This document shows positions 36,074-46,513 of a stretch of 64,000 nucleotides of DNA, piece after piece. The notes beneath the pieces are model-generated. The model ran no database searches and was not told the DNA's origin. It saw nothing but the letters and a program-made list of their open reading frames with translations. This stretch comes from Anthopleura xanthogrammica (taxonomy: Eukaryota; Cnidaria; Anthozoa; Actiniaria; Actiniidae), in contig OZ025208.1 of the NCBI GenBank assembly GCA_964019055.1, positions 2,544,001-2,608,000 of the forward strand, written 5' to 3'. The number at the start of each line of letters is the position of its first letter. The first letter of the stretch is position 1. A program made the translations under genes and the position numbers.

Positions 36074-36638
36074 GTTTGGTTGTTTGGTTGTTTGGTTGTT
36101 TGGTTGTTTGGTTGTTTGGTTGTTTGGTTGTTTGGTTGTTTGGTTGTTTGGTTGTTTGGTTGTTTGGTTGTTTGGTTGTTTGGTTGTTTGGTTGTTTGGT
36201 TGTTTGGTTGTTTGGTTGTTTGGTTGTTTGGTTGTTTGGTTGTTTGGTTGTTTGGTTGTTTGGTTGTTTGGTTGTTTGGTTGTTTGGTTGTTTGGTTGTT
36301 TGGTTGTTTGGTTGTTTGGTTGTTTGGTTGTTTGGTTGTTTGGTTGTTTGGTTGTTTGGTTGTTTGGTTGTTTGGTTGTTTGGTTGTTTGGTTGTTTGGT
36401 TGTTTGGTTGTTTGTTTGTTTGGTTGTTTGGTTGTTTGGTTGTTTGGTTGTTTGGTTGTTTGGTTGTTTGGTTGTTTGGTTGTTTGGTTGTTTGGTTGTT
36501 TGGTTGTTTGGTTGTTTGGTTGTTTGGTTGTTTGGTTGTTTGGTTGTTTGGTTGTTTGGTTGTTTGGTTGTTTGGTTGTTTGGTTGTTTGGTTGTTTGGT
36601 TGTTTGGTTGTTTGGTTGTTTGGTTGTTTGGTTGTTTG
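36074..36638. repeat. (GTTTGGTT)n octamer array, about 70 units
   Basis: Pure 8-bp repeat with one visible variant near 36412, 80 bp upstream of the next exon's acceptor. All six frames over it are artefacts (VWLFGCL and TKQPNNQ). Confidence 0.98.
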
Positions 36639-36716
36639 TCTGTTTGCGTGCTTGCTTGTTTGTTTGTCTGTTTGCGTGCTTGCTTGTTTATCGTCACTTT
36701 TGGAATTTTTTTCCAG

Positions 36717-36886
36717 GAGCCGAAGCCAATATAAGTTTCAAAAGTTCAGCAAATGCCATTTGTATCATATGGAAGCTTACATGCGACAGTGGGGCAATAA
36801 CGATTATCTTACCGTAGTCTTAAAGTTACCTGATGAACAAGGAATGGCACTTTTCCCTTCTGAGTTCCTTTACTGGATGAGACCAG
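36717..36886 (+). CDS. Host gene exon: PA14 domain, last part
   Basis: Acceptor ttccag, donor gtaaag; enters in phase 2 and leaves in phase 1. The phase-2 join to the previous exon restores L at the junction, then SRSQYKFQKFSKCHLYHMEA, DYLTVVLKLPDEQ, and ends FLYWMRPG. This is the PA14 C-terminal pattern (l..gk.Y.l...h.e..g.d.l.v.w..P.g). Only one of the three frames open here is real; it is fixed by the phase and by the motif. Confidence 0.8.
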
Positions 36887-37060
36887 GTAAAGTCCATCTT
36901 TGTGCTCAATAGTTAATGGAACAGAACATGCAAATAGCAAGGGAGTTCTTTTGATTGCTCTCTGGTTACTTATGGTATACACCGGGGGTATACAGTGAGA
37001 AACGTTTGCGTTCTACACTGTATTTTCTTTTTAACTATTTATCCTGTCGCCAAATTGCAG

Positions 37061-37138
37061 GTTCTAGAATTCTTAAGTTTCAATTAACTAACAACATCAG
37101 TAGAAGGATTATTATTGGTTCAGAGTTAACTTTTGAAG
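37061..37138 (+). CDS. Host gene exon: linker after PA14
   Basis: Acceptor caaattgcag, donor gttagc; phase 1 in and out. Encodes SRILKFQLTNNISRRIIIG and SELTFEG. No domain recognised; likely beta-strand-rich extracellular sequence. Confidence 0.6.
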
Positions 37139-37225
37139 GTTAGCAATTACTTATTCAATTCTATAGCTAAGTCCTTATTTTAAACTTCCCAGAACTTATA
37201 TTTTTAGATAATTTACTCTTCACAG

Positions 37226-37401
37226 CTGTCTACAGATTCTGCTGCATAGGTCTTGTCTGTCCTTCCTGCCCTCTGGTTATACAGCTGGAAGCTTTTGAGC
37301 AAACTATAATGGTTAACACGAGACTAGAAATGAGCTGTGAAGAGCACAAAATAGAACAAAATATTTCGACGGTCGTGCAACCTGGCAATTACAGCATTAA
37401 A
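37226..37401 (+). CDS. Host gene exon: unrecognised Cys-containing segment
   Basis: Acceptor ctcttcacag, donor gtaaga; phase 1 in, phase 0 out. Encodes AVYRFCCIGLVCPSCPLVI, then LEMSCEEHKIEQN and QPGNYSIK. Alternating hydrophobic residues suggest beta strands. Not matched to a family I know. Confidence 0.65.
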
Positions 37402-37695
37402 GTAAGATATTATATCTTTCGAGCTTTTCCTTGATTGTTCACATCTTTAGAAACTATAACAACATTGTTTCTGATGTTTGAAAACGCGTGAAATTGAGAT
37501 TCATGATATACACAAAAAGAAAAACGAACAATACAAATACAGATTAAATACAACAGCTTTTTCTGTGCTCCATGCATCTGATTTGCATACTGTCTTACTA
37601 TACGGAGCTCGGAATAATGTTTAGTCTGAAGCATTTCACTAAAAATGTACACGTTTTTAACAAAAGATTTACAACTAATTTTGTAATATCCATAG

Positions 37696-37771
37696 TTATT
37701 GTATCACTTTCCTGACGAGCTAACGCATTGGCAGGGGAAAAGACGTATAGTGAAGTCCATACAAGTTGCCG
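37696..37771 (+). CDS. Host gene exon: end of the unrecognised segment
   Basis: Acceptor atccatag, donor gtaagc; phase 0 in, phase 1 out. Encodes LLYHFPDELTHWQG, then KRRIVKSIQVAG. It leads directly into the first MAM exon. Confidence 0.6.
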
Positions 37772-37858
37772 GTAAGCAAACCGGATATGGCATTACAAAA
37801 CAGAGCATTTGACAATTATTAAGTGGATGAGTTTGGAGAACACATTTTATCTTTTCAG

Positions 37859-37960
37859 ATTCCACCAAACTCCAATGCTCTTTTGACGATGGCATATGTC
37901 CGGGATGGAACGTATCATCATCACACGGCAGTCCATCGTGCCGGTGGAGTTTAGAAAAAG
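37859..37960 (+). CDS. Host gene exon: MAM domain 1, N-terminal part
   Basis: Acceptor cttttcag, donor gtgaga; phase 1 in and out. Encodes LQCSFDDGICPGWNVSSS and CRWSLEKG, matching the MAM opening CdFE.glCgw..... W. MAM domains mediate adhesion and homophilic contact in meprin, neuropilin, receptor phosphatases and many cnidarian matrix proteins. Confidence 0.85.
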
Positions 37961-39090
37961 GTGAGAAAAGCGAGGGAAAAGTATGTATCGAGATAAGAAG
38001 TTAGTTTTAAGTATTCTTTCTTTCTATTACTTCCTTATTTGAAAGAAGAAATACATTAGATAGAAATGTATTGATAATAAGTTATCGAATATTCTATATT
38101 AAACAAACAAACCTCCTTATGAAGTTAACCCATCCATTGGGCGAGATCACGTCACGTGGAAGAGAATAGGAAATAGTTGGATGTGATCAGATCGATCTTC
38201 GTTGAAACGATGTGACGCGCCTGATTTGAAATGATAGTTACATTCGTAAAATCAAATACAGTAGAGCTCTAAGGCCATCCGCTTAATACGGTCACCAGAT
38301 TATTAGGGACAACTTGGTAGGTTCCGACGAAATGCTCATACATTTTCTATTCAATTTACCCACTTAATATACGCACACTGGTCATTTTTCTATAACCCAA
38401 TTGACAGGCGGCCATACAAAGTTAACCTCATATTACGGACACTGTTATCTACGCTGTATATTTTGAACTGTCCCCATCCCAGAGCGGCGCGTTAGTAAAT
38501 GAAAGCTTTCTTCAACCTAAATACGATTGACTACTATGTTCTGTCCGTTGTTTGACCTTTCATGACATTAGTTGTACTCTAACACATGTACAGTTTTCAA
38601 AAGCATTGCCTATCACTTTTTTGACTTTAATGATGACGATGCTTTGCTGCAATCAGTGCTTATTACCAGCTTCTTTCCCTTTGAAGGTGTTTGTCCGAAA
38701 CTGTATACTGTATTTATTGTACTATATAACTAAAACACGTGGTTGTGACGTATTTACTGTATATTTTGAAAGCCCGCTGAATACGGATACCTTGCTAATG
38801 CGGCCCCTTTGGTCTGTCCTTTGGTTGCCGTATAGACCGGGTTATCGAATGTATTCAAAACAATTTAGTTTTTTGGGGTAGGCTTAGCCTCGGGAAATAT
38901 AGAGAGTGTTAGAGATGCAAAACTACATACTTACATACATAAATCTAAGTCCTGATGCGAACCTGCATACTAACTAAGTTTACAAGTATAAATATAAAAA
39001 TGTAATTATTTATTATTATTATTATTATTATCATTATTATTAGAAAATACATATAAGCAATTATCTAGTTATATATGGAAAATAATTTGA
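37961..39090. other. Intron; possible pogo/Tigger-like MITE
   Basis: At about 38262, cagtagagctctaaggccat followed by ccgcttaatacgg resembles the pogo/Tigger end, and aagcccgctgaatacgg near 38770 resembles the same motif again. Boundaries are unclear. A (TTA)n tract lies at 39008-39040. Confidence 0.35.
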
Positions 39091-39097
39091 GAAAAAG

Positions 39098-39378
39098 GGT
39101 CTAAGCGCTAAAGACCCCTTTTATATGTGAGCTTTCAATAAATACAAAATAATCAAGTAAAAGTGTTTCCTTTGATTGTAATACACTTAATTCCAATCCC
39201 TTAGCCACGCCCTTTAATTGTTTCTTCCTTAAAGGCCCTTTTACTAAAACATTCTTCATGTTACACACCTTTATCTGCACTGTTTGACCAAAAAACTTAC
39301 CAAGCGGTACTAGATACCCTGAAAGATTGTTGATTTGTCTTGCGCAATCCTCAAACAGTTGACAATGAAACTAAAAAG
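39098..39378 (-). CDS. Possible terminal exon of an unidentified minus-strand gene
   Basis: On the minus strand a splice-acceptor-like ctttttag precedes about 90 open codons ending at TAG: FHCQLFEDCARQINNLSG, LVPLGKFFGQTVQIKVC, KKQLKGVAKGLELSVLQ and SSHIKGVFSA. The first bases may belong to an intron. A diverged, frameshifted copy of its 3' half lies at 39469-39655. I do not recognise the protein; it could be a host exon or a piece of a mobile-element ORF. Confidence 0.35.
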
Positions 39379-39468
39379 GAAAGATCGAAATGACGCGTTA
39401 ATAAAATACAAAAATACCGTTAAAAAATCCAAATTTCGTCCCCTAGTAAAAGATGTCTATAACTTTCC

Positions 39469-39655
39469 ATTGAAGAATAGTTTAAGAAAAAGGATCTAAG
39501 CGCTCAAGACCCCTTTTATATGTGAGCTTTCGATAAAAACCAAATAATCAAGTAAAAGTTTTTCCTTTGGTTGTAATACCCTTTATTCCAATCCCTTACG
39601 CCACGCCCTTTAATTTTTTCTTCCTTAAATGCCCTTTTACTAAAACATTCTTTAT
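39469..39655 (-). pseudogene. Diverged copy of the 39098-39270 segment
   Basis: Shares gtctaagcgct-type, cttttatatgtgagctttc and gccacgccctttaatt text with 39098-39270 (about 90% by eye). A one-base insertion (gtggcgtaag) breaks the frame. Confidence 0.7.
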
Positions 39656-39659
39656 ATAT

Positions 39660-41125
39660 ATATATTTATATATTTATAAAATATTTGAGATACTACGCGC
39701 GCTCTGATTGGCTGACTACCGTGATTATATCAGAGGACAGAGACACGCTCAGCCTTTTGAGGAAAAAAACCCCGTAAAATCACGGAAGAAAATGATTTGA
39801 ATGTTAAAGTAGAGCCGTAATTTTGTTTCGAAGACTTTAATTTCCTAGGAAACAATTCATTAAACCAAAAATAAGTGACAGTGCAAAATAACTGAAAAAG
39901 TAAGATTTTCTCATCTATCAGAGGGAGAAATCCACTGCAATCTCAGCTAAATACCAAGCTAAGTGGACATTGTGCAATTTTGAAAGCAAATACTGTGCTA
40001 CTAAGATAAAATAATAAATTTAAACTTATATTTTATTCATGAAAGCCTTGATTTTTATTTATATTAAACGGCGTTTGGCGTAAAAGTCATAATTACGAAA
40101 AGTTAAAACTCGGCGTACGAAACAACCACCATCAGCTTCAAAAACAACAACAAGAAGATATATTTAAAAAAGTAATTTTGAAAAGAACTTATGGTGATTT
40201 TTAACAGCTTAGCGAAAAGAAAACGGTATTCTGACTGAGTTTCACTTAATGAATGACGAAGAGCTTGACAAAAAGCTGAGAATATTTTACGGCAAAGCTA
40301 AAACAAGGAAGGCAAGGAATAGAGTCGATCTTTGCTGCTAAAAATTTACTACTGCATTGAAAAATCTCAATAATCTCCCATAAAACAGATGTTTTCAGAT
40401 AAATTCAAATCTATCTTTTTTAGTTTATCGAATCAGATGTTAAATTCAGCGATCAGGAGCATCAAGGACTGAGAAAAGAAGAAAAGCTAAAGCTCAAAAA
40501 TCCTATGAATCTACTAACCTGAAAAATTGTGTCTCCAAACAATTCACAAGGTCTTACTATTAGGAATGTGTGCCGGCTTATGTCACTCTTTACTGTTGTA
40601 GATGAAGTAGAAAAAGACAGCGAGAGCTCAGAAAAGAAAGCTTTTTCCCAGTTATTTCTCCAAGATTTTTAAATTCTTGTAAAATATATAAACTTACAGT
40701 CCTTGTAGCTTGTGAACATCAGCCAAAGCATACACCACGAGCTGAAAGATTTCCTGTTCAAACCTTACCTCGTCTGTTTAATCTTATAAAAACACGTCTT
40801 CAATTCATTTTCATTACATCTTCGACTTTACAGTAGTTTCATTAACATTTCAGAACATTTCTCGCCGTGATTTTGAAAGAGTTTTCAATGATTTTGCCTC
40901 GTTAAATTCCATTTCTGTACTATATTTTATAAAAGCAATATAAAACGTCCGCTTGTGTCTATATGCTGTGATATAAACACTCTGGGAGCTGTAGAGCACG
41001 CGAGAAGTCAAAGAAACACTCGGCTGCGCCTCGTGTTTCTCTACGACTTCTCTCTTGCTCTACAGCTCCCAGCGTGTTTATATCACAGAATATAGACACG
41101 CGCGACGTTTTATATTCCTTAAATA
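39660..41125 (+). mobile_element. Hairpin-ended element, about 1.45 kb
   Basis: The left end, atttataaaatatttgagat, runs into acgcgcgctctgattggctg. The right end is a large hairpin (40937-41117) with arms containing gtgatataaacactctggga and a loop reading tcggctgcgcctc. TA-rich repeat flanks both sides. No transposase-like frame seen. Confidence 0.6.
40937..41117. repeat. Terminal hairpin of the 39.7-kb element
   Basis: Imperfect palindrome of about 80-bp arms (ataaaacgtccgc...gaaacac / gtgtttc...gacgttttat). Confidence 0.85.
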
Positions 41126-41154
41126 TATATATAATATATATATATATATGAATT

Positions 41155-41215
41155 ATCAAAAAACTGGATAATAAACCTTTACAGCCTATATTATCCAGTT
41201 TTTTGATAATTTATA
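41155..41215. repeat. Palindrome made of two PLE 3' ends
   Basis: aattatcaaaaaactggata appears head to head with its complement around aacctttacagccta. The left half equals the 3' terminus of the PLE at 31195. It sits in TA-repeat sequence. Confidence 0.75.
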
Positions 41216-41274
41216 CATTGATTCTGGGGAAAAGTTAAACACAAAGAAGATTGTGAAGATATATATATATATAT

Positions 41275-41590
41275 ATATATATTTATAAAATAACTTTGAT
41301 ATTACGCGTGCTCTGATTGGTCAAAAAGCCATGTTTTATGAGAGCATAATACATGCTCACGTCATTTTTCTCTCTCTCAAAAAGTTAGTTATTTTATAAA
41401 AGCAATAAAAAACAGTTTTCCGTGTATTATACTCTGATAAAGACACGCGGGATGTGGAGAGAACACTTGAGAAGCTGGAAACCACTCCGCTACGCGTCGT
41501 GGTTTCCTACGCTTCTCTCGTGTTCTCTCCACATCCCGCGTGTCTTTATCAGAGTATAATACACGGAAAACTGTTTTTTATTCCTTAAAT
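41275..41590 (+). mobile_element. Hairpin MITE, about 315 bp
   Basis: The left end, atttataaaataactttgat, continues into acgcgtgctctgattggtca. The right part is a hairpin (41404-41582) with arms starting aataaaaaacagttttccgt and a loop near ctccgctacgcg. Same design as the 39.7-kb element but with a short body. Confidence 0.7.
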
Positions 41591-41708
41591 ATATATCTAT
41601 CTATATATAGATATATATATAGATATATAGATATATATATATATAGATATATAGATATATAGATATATAGATATATAGATATATAGATATATAGATATAT
41701 AGATATAT

Positions 41709-41745
<37 letters not shown>

Positions 41746-41754
41746 TATAGATAT

Positions 41755-41828
<74 letters not shown>

Positions 41829-41839
41829 GGATGGATGGG

Positions 41840-41904
<65 letters not shown>

Positions 41905-41931
41905 GGATGGATGGATGGATGGATGGATGGG

Positions 41932-42016
<85 letters not shown>
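41591..42016. repeat. Compound (GATA)n / (TAGATA)n microsatellite
   Basis: TATAGA, TA, GATA and GATG blocks. Read on the minus strand it is a TATC tail at the end of the LINE fragment at 42018-42530. Confidence 0.97.
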
Positions 42017-42021
<5 letters not shown>

Positions 42022-42530
42022 TCATAAATGAAAAGTGATCGTTACATAATTAATATCCTAGTGATATACATTACAAATTCAGTGATATAATGCCAATGAT
42101 TGGATTCTATGTATAAAATACGATTTTAGTGATATGTTGGATGGATCAATCCGGAATCGCACAGCAGTCCTGAGACAACGACCACAAAATAATCAAATAA
42201 ATAAATAAGTAAATAAATAAATAAATAAATAAGTAAGAACAGTAATATTATTAAACTAAAATTATAAAAAAAATAAAAAATAGACAAAGTCCTCATTTTT
42301 ACTCTTGATCATGCATGATTCCTTAGTATAAGTTATTGTATTTAATGCGTTCTTGTTTTTTTTTTAGTTCATTTCTAAATTTAATTCGTTTCATTATAGC
42401 AAGTTTCTTGTTGAATGCATTGCAAATAGCCTTGATATGTTCATTCCAAGATAATTTGTGATCAATAGTTAGACCAAGGCACTGTTGAATTGTATATGAT
42501 TGTATTCTGCCCATACTTTAAGAAAACTAA
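42017..42530 (-). pseudogene. LINE RT fragment with TATC tail
   Basis: Minus strand 42323-42514 reads LGLTIDHKLSWNEHIKAIC and LAIMKRIKF, the LGV..D..LsW..Hi motif downstream of the RT palm. A long 3' UTR follows (with an AAAT-type tract at 42190-42235), and then the TATC array. Heavily truncated. Confidence 0.65.
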
Positions 42531-42679
42531 AACTCATTGTTTTCCGAGAAATGCATCATTATTATACACGTATGCACTATCTTGCATTACACGTGTGTAT
42601 CATCCGATCAAACAATGAATCAAGGGAGATCGTTAAAATGTTGTTCATTTTTATTTTTGTTTACTTTTAATCTACAATG

Positions 42680-43597
42680 TGACAGGCGTTCCTTGTAGTA
42701 TTTGGCTACGTAACACAGGCTGCGAGAAGAATGAGACAGGCGTTTCTCGTCGACTTGGTCTTGCTAAGTCGGGCCACCGAAAATCGACGAATATTTTGCG
42801 AGGAGCGGAGCGACCATTATAAGTTGAGGGGAGTTAAATTATAAAGCACATGACCAGAAAAAAAAAAAAAAAAGACATGAAAAATATCTAAAAAGGCCAG
42901 CTGAACACGTGAAATTGTTAAAATTATCTAAACGTTTCTAAAGTAACTGCTAAGGCATGTTGAAATACGTCAACAAAAAAACAGTGAAAAATATTCAAAT
43001 GTCATCTTTTTTGGGCGACTTGTTTGTTGAAATTGGTTTGATGCTCATTTCGCTGTGAAACTCGTAGGAATCATCGTCTAAAAAGATTTAAAAAAAATGA
43101 TTAGCTGAATTAGCTGTTCAAGGACAATCAAAAAGTTTTGCAGTTTGCCCCTAAAACTGACCATCCCCCCCCGCCCCCCCCCCCCCCCCCCCTCCTCCAA
43201 ACGTTTCCTGTTAATTTTTTTTTTTACAACAAAATACTATTGATTTCGTATTTAGGACCCCAAAACAAGTTTATATATCAAACTTGAGCAAAATCCGTGA
43301 CGTTGACTGGCCGGCTTAGGTTTGACTCTTACAAAGTATGACTCTTATTCCGTCCATCAAGAAACACAGTTATGTGCATAGCAACGGGCTATGTGCATAG
43401 CAAATTGTTACCAGCATAAGACAATGAAAATCTGGCAGTTTAACTCTTCTCGACAATACGCGACAATACTCGTCATTCCGCCATTTACACGTACATGCAC
43501 GGATCGCGATCACAGAAGTTGCGTTCTTTTTTTCGGGCCGCGTGACGATTCCTCTTACAGTGCATGCTTCTATACCAGATACGAGGAACGCCTGTCA
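42680..43597. mobile_element. TIR element candidate
   Basis: tgacaggcgttccttgta at the left and tacgaggaacgcctgtca at the right form terminal inverted repeats. Contains a long C tract (about 43158-43192). No transposase seen. Confidence 0.5.
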
Positions 43598-43931
43598 CAC
43601 AACATTATAACGTACTCCTTTGAATGAATGAGAGAATTTCTGACTTCTGGTATGCGCAAAACTACAAGTATTTACATGTATGCACTGACTTCCGGTACAA
43701 GCGTATATCATCCGAACAATAGAGTAAAGCGGGGAAATCTGATTTCTGGTATGCACTAAGCTTTTAGCATTTACAAGCGTGTTATTCGACCAACCGAAAA
43801 CCACGGGGAAATCTGACATCTGATAAAAGATGAATGCGTCTACCTAATGAAAGAGTCGCTGGGTTTTCTGAAAGTTTTCGGTTCGTAAGAAAGTTATATA
43901 AAGTAAACTCTTTCTTTTTTCTTTGTTGTAG

Positions 43932-44182
43932 GAAGTTTTATAGTTCTAACTGCACCTGGATATTCATCCCTGGAATCTCCGTCCATGCCTTGGAACTCTG
44001 ATTATGATCACATAAGCCTGTGCCTTGAATTTTCTTATCTTCTTCCTTCCAACACTACGTCCCGTCTTGAGGTTTTCAGCAAAACTACTTTGAGTAAGGA
44101 TCTCTTGTGCCTGATCTCAGGCAATCAAGGGGAAGTGTGGGAAAGAGCAAGGGTCCCGTTGAAGTCAAAGAACGATTTTCAG
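43932..44182 (+). CDS. Host gene exon: MAM domain 1, middle part
   Basis: Acceptor ctttgttgtag, donor gtacct; phase 1 in, phase 0 out. Encodes SFIVLTAPGYSSLESPSMP, then ISLCLEFSYLL, RLEVFSKTT and WERARVPL, the core of a MAM domain (the conserved C-L-x-F-x-Y strand and the W..a.v.L strand). Confidence 0.9.
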
Positions 44183-44485
44183 GTACCTTAATTTCTAAAT
44201 GGCGAAAATTGGTGTTGTAAAGAAAACTATTGTTTTACTGCCCACGAAGTTTTATGGAAAATGCTGTTTATCATGTGTTTGGAGGAAATGGTCGATTGTT
44301 TCAGAATACCCTTAGCAGTCGATCGTACCACTCTGCTCGCGGATTTGGTCCTCAGATTCTCAATCATTGTCAGTAGAGTCGCTTATTGCTTCTCTTATAC
44401 CCTTCGAGTGGATTTGTCCGGGTACTTGTGCATTAGAAAGACAATTTAATCATACTTATGAGTATTGCTGTTTTTCTTTTTTAAG

Positions 44486-44594
44486 ATTTCTTTCAAGGGG
44501 TATTCTAGGACAAACGGTTCTATTTCAATCGCAATAAGGAATGTTCAAGTAATTAGCAGATCATGTACACTGCACCCAGTATTTGCAATGCCAG
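44486..44594 (+). CDS. Host gene exon: MAM domain 1, C-terminal part
   Basis: Acceptor tttttaag, donor gtatgg; phase 0 in, phase 1 out. Encodes ISFKGYSRTNGSISIAIRNV and ends SRSCTLHPVFAMPG, matching the MAM end (..G..G.iAiDDi....C); the usual DD is RN here. Confidence 0.8.
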
Positions 44595-44985
44595 GTATGG
44601 ATGCACAAATTGGATTTGCACGATCTATATATTACCAAAGTATTGGTGGAATAAATTACGAAGAGCAGAAAATGAAAAGCATTAATAGATACAAAATAAC
44701 ACAGAAAACAAAAATAGGAAACAAACAAGAAAAGAGAATTGAAGTAATTAACATGAGCCATAACTAACGTGTATTGCAAGTGATTTGGTTCCTATGTTTG
44801 CCATTTTTGAATGTTGTATGTAACGTCGATGATCACATGATCCGGCTTGAAGATGGCGGGATGTTATGTTGTTGAAACAGATCTTGATTTCTATAACTAC
44901 AACTATAACTGCAAAAAAATACTTGCTTATTTACGGGGGAAAAAACTAACATTGCCATTTTATTGTTCTGTATTTTGTCCTCAAG

Positions 44986-45210
44986 GCTTTCAATGCAAAG
45001 TTACTGAGTTCAAGTGTGGGAATGGTCAGTGCATCAGCAAACATCATAGATGTAATGATATCCATGATGACTGTCTTGATGATTCTGATGAAGATGGATG
45101 CATTTGTCCAACTGGTCACTTTACCTGTGCCAATCAGAAATGTATTCATCACACAAGACTTTGTGATGGAAAGAGGAATTGTCCAGATGGCGAAGACGAG
45201 CATCATTGTG
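44986..45210 (+). CDS. Host gene exon: two LDL-receptor class A repeats
   Basis: Acceptor gtcctcaag, donor gtgagc; phase 1 in and out. Repeat one: FKCGNGQCISKHHRCNDIHD, then DCLDDSDEDGC. Repeat two: HFTCANQKCIHHTRLCDGKR, then NCPDGEDEHHC. Each has six Cys and the DxxDxSDE-type calcium cage. MAM followed by LDLa is the arrangement of coral MAM/LDL-receptor matrix proteins. Confidence 0.95.
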
Positions 45211-45310
45211 GTGAGCACGTTATCTATCTATACTATATATGATAGCGTAATAGACGAACATCATTGTGTTGAGCATGTTATCTATCTATACTATATATAA
45301 TAACATAAGA
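45195..45310. repeat. Tandem 58-bp duplication covering the LDLa exon's 3' end and splice donor
   Basis: 45195-45252 (gacgagcatcattgtggtga) and 45253-45310 (gacgaacatcattgtgttga) are about 88% alike. In the second copy the donor GT has become TT. Confidence 0.9.
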
Positions 45311-46202
45311 GAGAATTGTTGTACACCAATCACGGGAAAAAAAAGGCTAAGCTAGAAAAATCAAAACCATGTTATCCCTGTACATTACTGGCGCAGATTT
45401 GCGCAATTTGCTATTTATTCTAGAAGAATAACAGTTGGAATTTTGGAGAAACATCGCACGTTTATTTGAGCTCACAACGCCACCATGTTTGGTGCGTGAC
45501 GCGTGACTACTTCCTAGCTTACGGGAAAAATAACGTTCAATAATCACCTGAATTTTTTTTCTTTTTCACAGATGAAATCATATTCATTTTTCTTTTTTTT
45601 GGTTTTGAAAAAATATTTTCTGAACTCTAAACGTTCTAAAATTAAACGAAAATTTAAATGCCCTTGTCATGTGAATATTTTTTTTATCAGTTTGAATGAT
45701 ACATAGATTGAGGCACTGCCTGAAAGCGGAGCTCCAATTAATAGAATATTTGTAATATAACTTAGATAGAACGCGCGCTCCCATTAGCTAATTCACTCCA
45801 AAAGCCTATGCTCTATTTCACCGGTAAAGACATGTGATTGACAGCTCACAAATGAAAGTTTCTCTACTACATTTTAACTCCAAAATCTGCACAAAATGGG
45901 CAATTTCTGATTGTCAAGATTGTTTTAATCTTTCGTAGTGAATTTTCATTCAACAAAGTTTTGTTTTTTCAAATAAAAAGACGATAAAAATCTTTGCGTC
46001 TACAGTAATTTCGTAATAATCAATTGAAATGATGTCCGATTTCTCCAAAATACATGCTAAATCATAATTCAATCTTTATGAAAAAAATGTGTTCAAGTGG
46101 ATTTGAAATCAAACCCAACGCGTTTTTATACTGGAGCTTCAAACGCGGACGGTACTCACGAAAAATTATTGGGTCGAGCCACCTTAAGAGAAAAATATCA
46201 TA

Positions 46203-46274
46203 TGCCCTTGGCAGGACTCGAACCCACGGTTTCGGTATACTAGTCCGACGTGTTAACCACTACACTACAAGGAC
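46203..46274 (-). tRNA. tRNA-Thr(AGT)-like sequence, left arm
   Basis: 72 nt folding as a cloverleaf: acceptor GTCCTTG/CAAGGGC (one wobble), D arm GTGT/ACAC, anticodon loop CTAGTAT giving AGT, T arm GTGGG/CCTGC with TTCGAGT, and A and B boxes of normal form. The anticodon stem has an A-A mismatch at its base. Being embedded in a repeat, it may be a tRNA-derived element rather than a working gene. Confidence 0.55.
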
Positions 46275-46441
46275 CAACCACGCTGGTTATGCAGCCAGGC
46301 AATGTTGTATATGTGGCAACTGTGGGGGTCCAGGGCGATATTAATCTCATGGGTAAGCTGAACACCGTAAATATTTACGCACAATTACCCCCACAGTTGC
46401 CACATATACAACATTGCCTGGCTGCGTGACCAGCGTGGTTG

Positions 46442-46513
46442 GTCCTTGTAGTGTAGTGGTTAACACGTCGGACTAGTATACCGAAACCGTGGGTTCGAGT
46501 CCTGCCAAGGGCA
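46442..46513 (+). tRNA. tRNA-Thr(AGT)-like sequence, right arm
   Basis: Same 72-nt sequence as the left arm, in the opposite orientation, with the same cloverleaf and the same A-A mismatch. No T-run terminator directly after the 3' end; the next is ttttt at 46521. Confidence 0.55.

Noticed and set aside
36000..36912. Overlapping ORFs of repeated VWLFGCL and TKQPNNQ
   Set aside because: Octamer array translations. Only the end of one frame overlaps a real exon (36717-36886).
41597..42025. 142-codon ORF of SIYL/YIYI
   Set aside because: Compound GATA/TA microsatellite.
45016..45300. Second open frame over the LDLa exon
   Set aside because: Out of phase with the splice sites; the LDLa cysteines lie in the other frame.
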